A stretch of 64,000 nt of DNA. Source: Paludibacteraceae bacterium (GTDB lineage: Bacteria; Bacteroidota; Bacteroidia; Bacteroidales; Paludibacteraceae). The notes below the pieces were generated by a model that worked only from the letters and a program-made list of their open reading frames with translations, had not been told where the DNA came from and did no database searches. The DNA lies in assembly GCA_017391525.1 (NCBI GenBank), contig JAFOYE010000002.1, positions 1-64,000 of the forward strand, read 5' to 3'. Position numbers and translations under genes: made by a program. This document shows positions 38,201-45,767 of this stretch, in pieces (positions within the stretch are counted from its first letter, which is position 1; each line of letters opens with the position of its first letter).

Positions 38201-41200
38201 CATACCTTCCAATCGAAGATCAATAAGATTGGCATCGTCGCTCAGTTGCTTTGTCATCTGCAATGTGTATCGCTTGGTGTCGCCACTAGGTGCGGATACC
38301 AACAATGAGTATGTGTCGGCATTGAGCATTCCTGCATACACTACCTGCTCAGCATATTGTTTCTCGTAACCGATATTTGGAATCTCATCGGCAATATCCA
38401 ATGTGTATGCAAAGATATTAGATGCAAATCCTGCTAAGTTCTCTCCGTTGATAGTAATGTTGCGTAAGGTGCAGTCCGTATTAGCTTGCACTTGCAAAGT
38501 AATCTCGTATTGCGCTTTGTGTTCACCTGACACTACATACAAAGTCACTTTGTTACCTTGACGGAACTCGGTCACTTGTTGGCTCGAATCTGCATCGTAT
38601 GTGATTACAGCATTACTGTTGTCGCATACTACACTATAAGCAAATTCTTGAGGATTGAATCCGCTGATCGCAACTCCATCTACATAAATATTTTTGAGTA
38701 GTGCAAAGTTGTTGTCTAGATTTACGAAGTTGATCGTATATGTGTTAGACGCAGCACCAACGGGTTGAACTACAATCTTAGCTTGACCTGTAGAATAAGG
38801 CGCTGTAATGGTGACTTGTTGACCTTCCTCCTTATCTACTGTGATCTTTGGACAAGTAACTTTTTGTAGTGATACAGTGTAGTCAAAGGTGTTCTTGTCA
38901 AACCCTACTAGGCTGTCCCCGTCCAAATAAATCATCTTCAAGAATGCGCTATTTGAGCGTTGAATAATAAAGGTGATTGTATATGTTTGCACCTTACCAC
39001 TTTCTGCGGTCACCTTGATGGTCTGTACATTGTTACTGCATACATTCAGTACTTTTTGTGCCTCATCGCCTTTGTCGAATGTTACGGTAGGTATAGTCAA
39101 CACACCCATAGGCAGTGTATCTACATAGTTGAGTACCGCTGGATCAAAGCCTTCTAATGCTTCTCCATCCAAATAAATCATCTTCAAATTAGCATTATCT
39201 GAAGTGGCAACTGAGAAATGTAGAATATAGGTTTGACTAGCACCGGACTGTGGACGAACGGTAATCTTGTAATCGCCGTTTATACCACCATCTCGAACGG
39301 TAATAGTTTGATACTCATCTGCTTGGTCATATGTAATGACTGGCAAAACCTTAGTACCCTGTGGCAATGGACAATTATATTCCAAAATGTTTGGATCAAA
39401 ACCTTCCAATGGCTGTCCATCTAGATAAATCATTTTCAATGTTGCATTAGTTGCTTTATATACACTGAAACTGATTTGATAGATGGTGCTGTTACCATTT
39501 TCTGCCGTTACAGCAATACGGGTAGTACCATTGATTCCTCCGGTAGTAAGTACTACCTTCTGGTATTCATCACCCTTGTCATAGGTAATAGCAGGCAATT
39601 CTGTTGTACCAATTGGCAAAGTATAAGTGTAGGAAGTCTTGATAGGGTCAAATCCTTCTAACGCTACACCTCCAATATAGATCATATTCAAACTAGAAAT
39701 CTCAGATTTAGCAGTACTTACCACGATCTTATATTCTGTTTGATCAATGCCATTACCTGCTACGACGGTTACTTTAGTCGTTCCATTCAAGCCTCCTTCA
39801 CTGACGCTCACGGTTTGGGTGCTTTCTCCTTTCTCGTAAGTAATTGCAGGCAACTCTGTTGTACCAATAGGAAGATTAACATAGTAGGTGAACTGATTAG
39901 GATCAAAATTGGTAATCAAATTCTCACCCATTTGCAGATTTTTAAGCAAGGAGTATGAAGATGCTTCTAGCTTATAAGTCAACTTATAAGTTTTAGGAGT
40001 TTGATTACCTGGGGTAGTTACGTTGATGATATGCTGACTACCATCCAGGTTCGCTACCGATGTAGGTGCGGTATGGGTGATGGTTTGTTCACCCGCTGGA
40101 TATGCAGATACCGCTTCTACAGTTGGGATACTGCTAGTAGAAGTTGGCAGTGATACACGATACAAGGTTTGGTTAGGGCTAAATCCTGCAATTGAAGTGC
40201 CATTCACCTTGATGTCCTTCAATGTATTATCAGATAGTTGTGCTACCTTAAATTGGATAGTATATGTTGCTGTGGTTTTCTTATCTGCTGCAGTTACCTG
40301 AATTTCCGCTTTGCCAGTCATACTACTAGCTTGTGTAATGGCTATTGTTTGCTCATCCTCTTGACCTTGTGCTGTTACTTGTGGAATCGTAGTGGTACCA
40401 TATGGCAATTCCACAGTGTAATTATATACTGCTGGTTGGAAATTGTTAATAGCGTTTCCGTTGACATATAGATTGCTGAGTTTAGCATTGGTACTAGCTT
40501 CACGGACAAACTTGATCTTGTATATCGTTGTACTGCTGCCATCTTCTGCTTTTACAGTGATCACCGTAGCTGCACCATCCAAAACACCTGGAGTGATTGT
40601 GATTTCGCTATTTGTAAGTTCGCGACCAGGGAAAGTGGCTGTTCCGCCTTTTGCATTAGTCAATGAACCAGCACCACGATAGGCTTTGATCTCTGGAATT
40701 GAACTAGCTTCACGACTCATAAAGTAGATCTGCTCCTCACTTGAATTAGGATCAAAACCTAACCATTCTTTACCTCCGATATATAATTTTTGAATCTTTG
40801 AGGAATAAATCAACTCTACATCATCCACATACAAAGCGTTACCCTCGTATAATCCACTATTAGCACGGAAGTTAGGGTAATTACTTGCAGAGAAGATGAT
40901 GTTCATCATCGTTGGAACATCATTGTTGAAATAATAAATAGGTACACGAATATTTGTCCAATCTCCGTAAGCCTTTTTCTCAAACCACAAACCCTCGGCT
41001 ATCTGATTTGCCTTTTGGTCTGTGCCACATTCGTTGGCATCCAATGCCAAACGAATATCACTTTCCTCGTTGGATTGAGAAATGGAAGTACAACCACCAT
41101 TCTTGGCTTTATATTTGCTACCTTTAGATGTTCCTGACCATGCGTAATAGAGAAGGTAAAAATTCTCCTTGTCTACGTTTGCACCTGTACGCTTAATCCA

Positions 41201-41596
41201 TACAGACATGGAGTCTGGACGATGTGTAAAGTTCAGACCACCAGATGTACCAGCGGTTGCAGTCTTGGTGTCGATACCCTCTAAGTGATTCCATGGTTTT
41301 CCTAGTGAGAAATAACCTGGAGATACCTCTGTAATACCCAGAGCACCTACTTTGGTGTCTTGTACCATTAATGAGTAACTGCCGCTATGGCCTGCTTCAC
41401 GATGGGTCAAATTGAATTTAATACCCACTTGTTCAATATTGCTCACATTCCAACTAGCAGGCTGAATCTCTCCATCGAATTTCTCGCCACTCCAATCCTC
41501 AAATCCTGCATTAGGTACTTGCTGAGCAAAACCCATAGTGCTACTCAAAAGAATAAGACTACTAATTAAAATTTGCTTAAAGTAAAATTTTCTCAT
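32285..41596 (-). CDS. Giant secreted protein with about 30 cadherin-like beta-sandwich repeats
   Basis: 3103 residues. A signal peptide (residues 1-24, ending MGFAQ) leads to a PCMD-like carbohydrate-associated domain (about 26-270; NAGFEDWSG at its start). About 15 beta-sandwich repeats of 75-95 residues follow, each opening with a strand like LKMIYLDGEALEGFDP and closing with VTAE-[D/S]G-x-x-x-x-Y-T-I, the pattern of the cadherin-like b4-type family. A second PCMD-like domain sits at about 1530-1730 (VPNTEFTEWTKCE), then about 15 more repeats. The last 100 residues (ITVAVYSSEGQMLFHS, then YFYVFFENGKRKVASGKLFF) fit a type IX sorting domain. Likely a long surface stalk or adhesin, possibly glycan-binding. 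Its promoter is at 41689. Confidence 0.85.
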   Translation of the reverse strand: MRKFYFKQILISSLILLSSTMGFAQQVPNAGFEDWSGEKFDGEIQPASWNVSNIEQVGIKFNLTHREAGHSGSYSLMVQDTKVGALGITEVSPGYFSLGKPWNHLEGIDTKTATAGTSGGLNFTHRPDSMSVWIKRTGANVDKENFYLLYYAWSGTSKGSKYKAKNGGCTSISQSNEESDIRLALDANECGTDQKANQIAEGLWFEKKAYGDWTNIRVPIYYFNNDVPTMMNIIFSASNYPNFRANSGLYEGNALYVDDVELIYSSKIQKLYIGGKEWLGFDPNSSEEQIYFMSREASSIPEIKAYRGAGSLTNAKGGTATFPGRELTNSEITITPGVLDGAATVITVKAEDGSSTTIYKIKFVREASTNAKLSNLYVNGNAINNFQPAVYNYTVELPYGTTTIPQVTAQGQEDEQTIAITQASSMTGKAEIQVTAADKKTTATYTIQFKVAQLSDNTLKDIKVNGTSIAGFSPNQTLYRVSLPTSTSSIPTVEAVSAYPAGEQTITHTAPTSVANLDGSQHIINVTTPGNQTPKTYKLTYKLEASSYSLLKNLQMGENLITNFDPNQFTYYVNLPIGTTELPAITYEKGESTQTVSVSEGGLNGTTKVTVVAGNGIDQTEYKIVVSTAKSEISSLNMIYIGGVALEGFDPIKTSYTYTLPIGTTELPAITYDKGDEYQKVVLTTGGINGTTRIAVTAENGNSTIYQISFSVYKATNATLKMIYLDGQPLEGFDPNILEYNCPLPQGTKVLPVITYDQADEYQTITVRDGGINGDYKITVRPQSGASQTYILHFSVATSDNANLKMIYLDGEALEGFDPAVLNYVDTLPMGVLTIPTVTFDKGDEAQKVLNVCSNNVQTIKVTAESGKVQTYTITFIIQRSNSAFLKMIYLDGDSLVGFDKNTFDYTVSLQKVTCPKITVDKEEGQQVTITAPYSTGQAKIVVQPVGAASNTYTINFVNLDNNFALLKNIYVDGVAISGFNPQEFAYSVVCDNSNAVITYDADSSQQVTEFRQGNKVTLYVVSGEHKAQYEITLQVQANTDCTLRNITINGENLAGFASNIFAYTLDIADEIPNIGYEKQYAEQVVYAGMLNADTYSLLVSAPSGDTKRYTLQMTKQLSDDANLIDLRLEGMDIDFNPTTYEYHLTLAEGVALPIIHAVTKEGQSTEAHTVSETEQQVIVTAESGNTNVYRIIYTRNKSSNALLTDIKVGGVSIADFNANIYEYTHKLAWRTKVVPCVQPIGAHPDQVITTYHSSVDGTTKIHVVAADGTTTQDYSIHFPVTKSSNVALEYIEIDHESATIVYDHTVTDYTIQLPYGETKAPLVLYKAAEPEQTIEYISRPLGQTSEITVTAEDGTQRTYKLHFQPTYAPQANLLKVLSIAETGTTLDVQATTQTIALPYGTRTMTVNYTKAFAEQTVWVQPGGVQSPTIITVKSNRPNEEDVVYTLTPQVETQDPAVLTDIKVNGVTIEEFDENRFSYIVNVTNAPVVAYTAAPGAQVNILMQTTKHWQAQVTYNGRTNIYNVWYYYENDQVPNTEFTEWTKCETFTSADKPAGWYTVADVLGKHSGFGSFNPDGMVNKSGNDAVFLKTPYSSPGGGNIPGFITLGNVTAKWGVAGSSSFGISGGISFHNTPDQVAIRYYNQKVKNHSLIQYSLTGTHGVKTLEWKDSETRSDYKEVTFDLSEANQTAGDPTLLNITICSFNSIAGTTNTSLNTLAEMYVDYLRFSYNSTLTSLKVNDSVAVKDGNAFSYTLPDSENTLIPTLAFTGEVADQAQKVIWSNEIKEGGYGVRNATITNYAEDGTSTEYTLQVKRPLDTKNTLGDLKINGTTIAAFADTKTEYTIHLASTTKHLPDVQPIAASSLQTISTSYADSVMTIVVTPELGEATTYTVRFITDLSADTELENITVEGLDIAFNPAQKEYTVTANQLPDITFVKKMDGQTVDMKDGVLHVTAENGTKGTYTITLNKPIVNTTGQLSMIEVNGVDMQGFSSSTYEYTLNQPDLVEFKRMHESDSVVFVQTPLYMEWQVFGTDSHAYRINYPNELSSNTYLKAIYIDSTLYEAFNEQVYEYIYKTDEPVQIHAIANDQASHLDVQYHTQGDTTIYTYIVTAEDGTVGNPYTLVIAPNLSNLPYLQSILLDGKPLTGFRGDSLNYHIVIPAGAYKVVEPNIPSISYVLGSPRQEVVVEHGDLNASTNLIVTAEDASDYAVYELSFEAEPSHCVSLTGIAVNGQPIEHFESQRHFYSVKTTEDNITLTWASKDNFQTVVESHDDYTHTLHVIAQDGVTTSDYVIEVYKEGASSDVTLAGILLDGKPFDQFEPSINDELIFSPMQQRYNINLPSGTQYLPEISALLNAEGQTVDIVTTDWKVEIHVTAPDRVSKNTYTLRFTAPMSSNTQLKMIYLDGEQYDQFVPNQYKYDILLPVGQNTMPDVYAEPQEATQTVVDSITGDMQHTIYVTAEDGTVGQYYLTFIANPSDADTLAAIYGDGELIEGFDANVFYYTYTLPVGTDHIPALTWDAADQWQHVTATKVVDTANKQTTQIHVVAGSGKKNIYTVEYEIALSSIDTLEMIYVQADPLERFDPYTSDYHLYLAAGDTLLPSVSWKQGDVYQVINPTSQALTRNNEQIGWKQSLEVLAQDGHSRVYTLYFYFTEPLSTNTDLLNIYLDGTPLNGFNPSVYTYRETVAEGKTMPNIFVEKADAKQTVHIDTTTGNAIITVTAEDSTYQSTYIIYFTYLKSSYAYLEGIYQDGVLIDGFQPDSFDYHIILPYGTTQMPEFTYQIGKEGQTVDVETITLADNKLTHIFTVTAPDEESATAYNVLVEVALNDNSRLLSLLVKGIEVDNFHADTLDYTIYYPIGSNTADFATIDDIVAIAEDANAIVSVNPNGTDFFIQVVAADGVTTRVYTLKQVILLSDNNRLSAIYMDDIMLRDFDPEVLEYVYYVSDAQPNILAVAEDTLATIEYGIYTLDAPFYIYVIAEDGTERVYTIYIKQSTISTSQTPNEYDVLMKHVPGSNDIIFATTRKNITVAVYSSEGQMLFHSDVPASSQNDVVIITNAYGKEELIDVLSPLASFTLPTVNKCYFYVFFENGKRKVASGKLFFAR

Positions 41597-41688
41597 AAAT
41601 TATGTTGTTTGTTAATATTACAATGTTGTTTATTCATATTTTAAGATTTTAATAAGAAAAACACTTATATTAAATCTAAAACAGCGTG

Positions 41689-41720
41689 CAAAATTAATAT
41701 AAACTATTCAAATATGCAAA
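41689..41720 (-). promoter_or_regulatory. Promoter of the giant surface protein gene
   Basis: Minus strand TTTG (41717-41720), 20 bp, TAATTTTG (41689-41696); leader about 93 nt. A tacgcgcgcgcata alternating tract (41724-41737) lies 3 bp upstream of the -33 box. Confidence 0.8.
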
Positions 41721-41850
41721 TTTTACGCGCGCGCATAGGCGTTTTATTAAAGAATAATACTTTTTTCCTAAAAAACGGTCATAATCCTAAACTATAAAGT
41801 TAGTCGTGTTTTTCTTAGTTTTTTGGCACAGTTATTGTGGTTTCTATAAT

Positions 41851-42474
41851 ATGGAAATATCTTATAAAATACTGAAACCGGACACCAAAGTTGTCGTTTT
41901 TGATTTAGATGGTACTATCTATAACAAGAAAGGATTAGTTAGACATATGATGCTCTCTGGTATCTTTGAGTGGCGAATGATGTTGGTGGAAAGGAAAACT
42001 AGACAACGACTCAGAGGCGTTTGGGTGGGTGATAAGAATTTGTTTTATGATAAGTATTTCTTAGCAATGGCCGATGGTAGATGGTTATCCCCAAAATATG
42101 CTAAGTGGTGGTATAACACACGTTACATGCCATTGATGGTATCAGTGATTAATAAGTATTATCAACCAGTAGAATGGTTAGAACCCTTTGTTAATCAATG
42201 CAAAACTTTAGGTGTGCGAATAGTGGTCTTGTCTGATTATGGCCATACTAAAGAAAAAATCCAAGCGCTAGGCTTGGATGAAACCATGTTTGATTGGGTA
42301 GTATCTGCTCCAGAACTTGGAGGACTAAAACCTGCTCGTCAGCTATTAGAAAAAGTAGCAGCGAAAATGGGGATTTTGCCCAACCAATGTTTGGTAATAG
42401 GTGACAGAGAAGATACAGACGGTGAACTCGCCAAATCTGTTAATGCACCTTTTTACCTCGTAGAACAAGAGTAG
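41851..42474 (+). CDS. HAD-superfamily hydrolase
   Basis: 207 residues from the ATG at 41851; earlier in-frame codons add a 15-residue hydrophobic stretch that does not belong to the family. Motif I VVFDLDGTIYNKKG, motif II VVLSDYGHT, the conserved lysine in GGLKPARQL and motif IV CLVIGDREDTDGE are present, with an alpha-helical cap between I and II. It is a metal-dependent phosphatase of unknown substrate. Its stop codon directly abuts the stop of the CYTH gene on the other strand, with no terminator between them. Confidence 0.85.
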   Translation: MEISYKILKPDTKVVVFDLDGTIYNKKGLVRHMMLSGIFEWRMMLVERKTRQRLRGVWVGDKNLFYDKYFLAMADGRWLSPKYAKWWYNTRYMPLMVSVINKYYQPVEWLEPFVNQCKTLGVRIVVLSDYGHTKEKIQALGLDETMFDWVVSAPELGGLKPARQLLEKVAAKMGILPNQCLVIGDREDTDGELAKSVNAPFYLVEQE

Positions 42475-42945
42475 TTACATATTGGAATTGTAGTATTGGC
42501 GGTCGCTAGTGACCTCTTGCCCTACAAAATCAGGAATGACAACGGATTGGTCTTCTGCAGATAGTTCGATTTCTGCGATGGTCAATCCTTCTTTATGCCC
42601 GTGAAACTCGTCTACTTCCCAATAGAGTCCTTCTTCAACTGCAGGAATCAACCATCTAGTCTTGTCGATGATATTGCCTTGACACAATGTCAGTAGTTGT
42701 TTGGCATCCTCCCAATTGATTTCCTTCTCCCATTCAAATCTAGTTAACATACCATCGGCGGGTTTACCTTTGATGGTTAAGAATGCGGTGTTGAGACCGT
42801 TGCTGTCGCTTTTTAGTCGTACACGTACGGTGCGTCCAGATTCGCGACAGATATATCCTTGAATAATAGTATAGTGGTTGATAGCTAATTGTTTATAGCT
42901 ATCATCCACTACTAAAAATTTTCTCTCTATTTCAAGATTATTCAT
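42475..42945 (-). CDS. CYTH-domain protein (triphosphate tunnel metalloenzyme family)
   Basis: 156 residues, the whole length being one CYTH domain: EIERKFLV at 4-11, VRVRLKSD, LTIKG, KTRWLIP, WEVDEFHG and AEIELS supply the alternating charged residues that line the tunnel. Known bacterial members hydrolyse tripolyphosphate or nucleoside triphosphates. It starts 4 bp after the oxidoreductase gene and is the end of the namZ transcript. The specific substrate cannot be told. Confidence 0.9.
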   Translation of the reverse strand: MNNLEIERKFLVVDDSYKQLAINHYTIIQGYICRESGRTVRVRLKSDSNGLNTAFLTIKGKPADGMLTRFEWEKEINWEDAKQLLTLCQGNIIDKTRWLIPAVEEGLYWEVDEFHGHKEGLTIAEIELSAEDQSVVIPDFVGQEVTSDRQYYNSNM

Positions 42946-42949
42946 CTTA

Positions 42950-45733
42950 TTATAGCTTGGTCTTACTTACCTTGTTTACTAGGTGAGCAATGCTATGATA
43001 TTCGATGCCAGAATGTGTGGTTAAACCAATCTCACATGTGCGAGAGTTGCTAACACCCATCGTAGCACCAGCTTCTTGAATCTGTGGTTTGAGCTTGCGT
43101 AGTGCCCATTCGTTTAGTTCTGGTTCTGTGAATCCCTTGTCTCCAGCAAATGCGCAGCAGCCTATCTCTTGTGGTACGAGCACGTTCTTTGCGCATGCCT
43201 TGGCTACACGAACGATGGTATTTGCCAAGCCCATTTGACGTGTAGAACATGTTACGTGAACAGCCACACAAGCATCCAAAGGAGTAATCTCTACTTCGCT
43301 CAACACAAACTTATCAATAAATTCAGCAGGCTCGTACAAGTGCAAATGTTGCATAGTATGGCGCATACGATGCAAGCATGGACTTTGATCACACAAAACA
43401 GGCCATTTACCATACTCACTTGCTTTTAGCAATGCTAATTCCAATTCTGCTGCCTTACGGTCGGCCTCTTCGGGCATACCTTTGCTCTCCCAGATAGTGC
43501 CACAACACAAGTTCTGCATATTCGCTGGGAAGATTACCTCAAAGCCTGCTTTGTTAAGCAATTCAGTTACGTCATTTACGAGTGGTTTTCCTGGAGTACT
43601 CAAGCGTTGGTTCAAACAGGATGGGAAATATACTACACGCTTATCACGTAGACCTTTTAAACCATTTACGGCGCCGTATTCTTTAGCAGTTTCTATATCC
43701 TTCTTAGTGACAGGCTTAGGTAATGATGGCGTCCATAATGGTATGAGACCACCTGACATATTGTGCATAGCTTTACCCGTCATAGTGGTCAATTTGTCGC
43801 CTAGCACGCTCTTAGCCACATGTGCTACACCTAAAATGCCCGTTAATGCAGATCCTATGCTAGCCAAGTTCTTACCAGCCCAACGGCCAATAACTTTGCC
43901 AGCTTCGCTCATGTCGTGCTCGCGTACGATGTGTATGTACTCGCCTACATTGATTTTTAGTGGACAAGATGTTGAACATAATCCGTCACCAGCACACAAG
44001 TCACGGCCAATCTTAGCAAACTGCTTCTTTAGTTGCTTCTCAAGGCTGGCATCGGCCTTGTTGCCTGCTTGAGCAGATGCGTGCAAACGTGCCAATTCGC
44101 GTTGTACCACAATGCGCTGACGGCTTGACAAAGCAAATCCACAACTTACGCAGTTAACTTCACAGAAGCCACATTCAATACAACGGTCAATCATCTGATG
44201 TACCTCTGGCAATGGTTTGATGTGTTGCAAGTATGATGCTGGATCCTCGTTGAAGATAACCCCTGGATTCATGATGTTATTTGGATCAAAGAGTTGTTTA
44301 ACCTCACACATCAATTCATATGCATCATCTCCCCACTCGCGACGTACAAATGGTGCCATATTTCGACCTGTACCGTGCTCAGCTTTCAAACTACCATCGT
44401 ATTGATCTACCACTAGGTCAACTACCGCACGCATCATATGATCGTACTGCTCAATGGCTTGAGGAGTATCAAAGCGTTGATTCAAGATGAAGTGATAATT
44501 ACCTTCCAATGCGTGTCCATAAATAACAGCTTCTGGGTAATTATGCTCTTTGAATAATTGCTGCAATGCTAGAGTCGCTTCTGCTAAATGTTTTACAGGG
44601 AAAGCAATGTCCTCAATCAAGCAGGTTGTTCCAATCTCGCGTGTTCCACCTACTGCTGGGAAAATACCCGAACGCATCGCCCAGTATTTACCTGTCAATA
44701 CAGGGTCAGAAGTGAATTGTGCTTCTTGACACAACTTATAGCTGTTTAGTACCTTTTGTAGTATTTCGTTCTTCTTATCTAATTCATCTTGTGTACTCGC
44801 ATCGGTACGAATCAATACAGCACCTGCATCTTCTGGCAGACCTTGCAACTCTGGGAAATCTTTCTCCACGGTCTGCATAGCCTTACGATCAAAGAATTCA
44901 GCTGCAGACAACATACCCGTTGCTTTCATCTCTATGATGGCTTCACAGGATGACTTTGTTGTAGGGAAAAGTAGGAGGGCGGAAGATGAGTAACCGCAAA
45001 TGTTTCCCGTACTCATCGTTATAGAGGAAAGGAATGCTAATGTACCTTCGCTACCCACCATCAAATGGGCGATAATATCAAATGGATCATCGTATTCTGC
45101 AAATGGCAATATGGTCAATCCCGTCACGTTCTTTATGCTATATTTGCGACGGATACGCTCCATCAACACCGTATTGTTGCGTGTTTGATCACGCAACTCT
45201 TCTATCTTACGGATAAAATCAGGGTGGCTTTTGGCAAATGCAGCACGACTATTCTCGTCGGCTGTGTCAAGCACTGTTCCATCCGCTAATATGATACGTA
45301 CCGATTGCAACGCACGATAACTGTTAGCGTGTGTACCACAACACATTCCTGATGCATTGTTCATTACGATACCACCTACCATCGCAGACTTCAAGCTCGC
45401 GGGATCTGGTGTGAAATACTTACCATAAGGTTTCAATATCTCATTCACTCTTTGACCTACAATACCTGGCTGCAAAGTGATGCTGCTACCGTTGTCGTGA
45501 ACCGTGTATTGCTCCCATTTTTTGCCACAAACGACCAACAAACTATCGCTGATAGCTTGACCGCTCAAACTTGTTCCTGCTGCGCGGAATGTGATGTGCT
45601 TCTTCTCATTGCGCGCGCGAGCAATAATCTTTATAATGTCTTGTTCGGTGGCTGGATGAAGTACTTCTTGAGGAATCAAACGGTAAAAACCTGCATCCGT
45701 TCCCCACGCTAATCTTTCTATATACTTTTTCAT
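42950..45733 (-). CDS. FAD-linked oxidase/Fe-S oxidoreductase fusion (D-lactate or glycolate dehydrogenase-like)
   Basis: 927 residues from the ATG at 45733 (a TTG three codons earlier is not needed). The N-terminal half is an FAD-binding PCMH-type oxidase (TFRAAGTSLSGQA, then GGIVMNNASGMCCGT, MVGSEGTLAF, GHALEGNYHF and KAEHGTGRNMAPF). Two 4Fe-4S ferredoxin motifs follow (CIECGFCEVNC and CAGDGLCSTSC), then two CCG-type cysteine-rich domains (NLCCGTIW and IGCCAFAGDKG). This is a fusion of GlcD/Dld-like and GlpC/LldE-like parts. It oxidises a 2-hydroxy acid, most likely D-lactate, and passes electrons on. It sits between namZ and the CYTH gene in one transcript. Confidence 0.88.
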   Translation of the reverse strand: MKKYIERLAWGTDAGFYRLIPQEVLHPATEQDIIKIIARARNEKKHITFRAAGTSLSGQAISDSLLVVCGKKWEQYTVHDNGSSITLQPGIVGQRVNEILKPYGKYFTPDPASLKSAMVGGIVMNNASGMCCGTHANSYRALQSVRIILADGTVLDTADENSRAAFAKSHPDFIRKIEELRDQTRNNTVLMERIRRKYSIKNVTGLTILPFAEYDDPFDIIAHLMVGSEGTLAFLSSITMSTGNICGYSSSALLLFPTTKSSCEAIIEMKATGMLSAAEFFDRKAMQTVEKDFPELQGLPEDAGAVLIRTDASTQDELDKKNEILQKVLNSYKLCQEAQFTSDPVLTGKYWAMRSGIFPAVGGTREIGTTCLIEDIAFPVKHLAEATLALQQLFKEHNYPEAVIYGHALEGNYHFILNQRFDTPQAIEQYDHMMRAVVDLVVDQYDGSLKAEHGTGRNMAPFVRREWGDDAYELMCEVKQLFDPNNIMNPGVIFNEDPASYLQHIKPLPEVHQMIDRCIECGFCEVNCVSCGFALSSRQRIVVQRELARLHASAQAGNKADASLEKQLKKQFAKIGRDLCAGDGLCSTSCPLKINVGEYIHIVREHDMSEAGKVIGRWAGKNLASIGSALTGILGVAHVAKSVLGDKLTTMTGKAMHNMSGGLIPLWTPSLPKPVTKKDIETAKEYGAVNGLKGLRDKRVVYFPSCLNQRLSTPGKPLVNDVTELLNKAGFEVIFPANMQNLCCGTIWESKGMPEEADRKAAELELALLKASEYGKWPVLCDQSPCLHRMRHTMQHLHLYEPAEFIDKFVLSEVEITPLDACVAVHVTCSTRQMGLANTIVRVAKACAKNVLVPQEIGCCAFAGDKGFTEPELNEWALRKLKPQIQEAGATMGVSNSRTCEIGLTTHSGIEYHSIAHLVNKVSKTKL

Positions 45734-45739
45734 ATACTT

Positions 45740-45767
45740 CAACTCTTAACTCTCAACTCTCAACTCT
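45740..45767. repeat. Four tandem heptamers between namZ and the oxidoreductase gene
   Basis: caactct, taactct, caactct, caactct. The array overlaps the last codon of namZ (stop at 45766-45768), so repeat growth touches the coding end. Confidence 0.85.
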
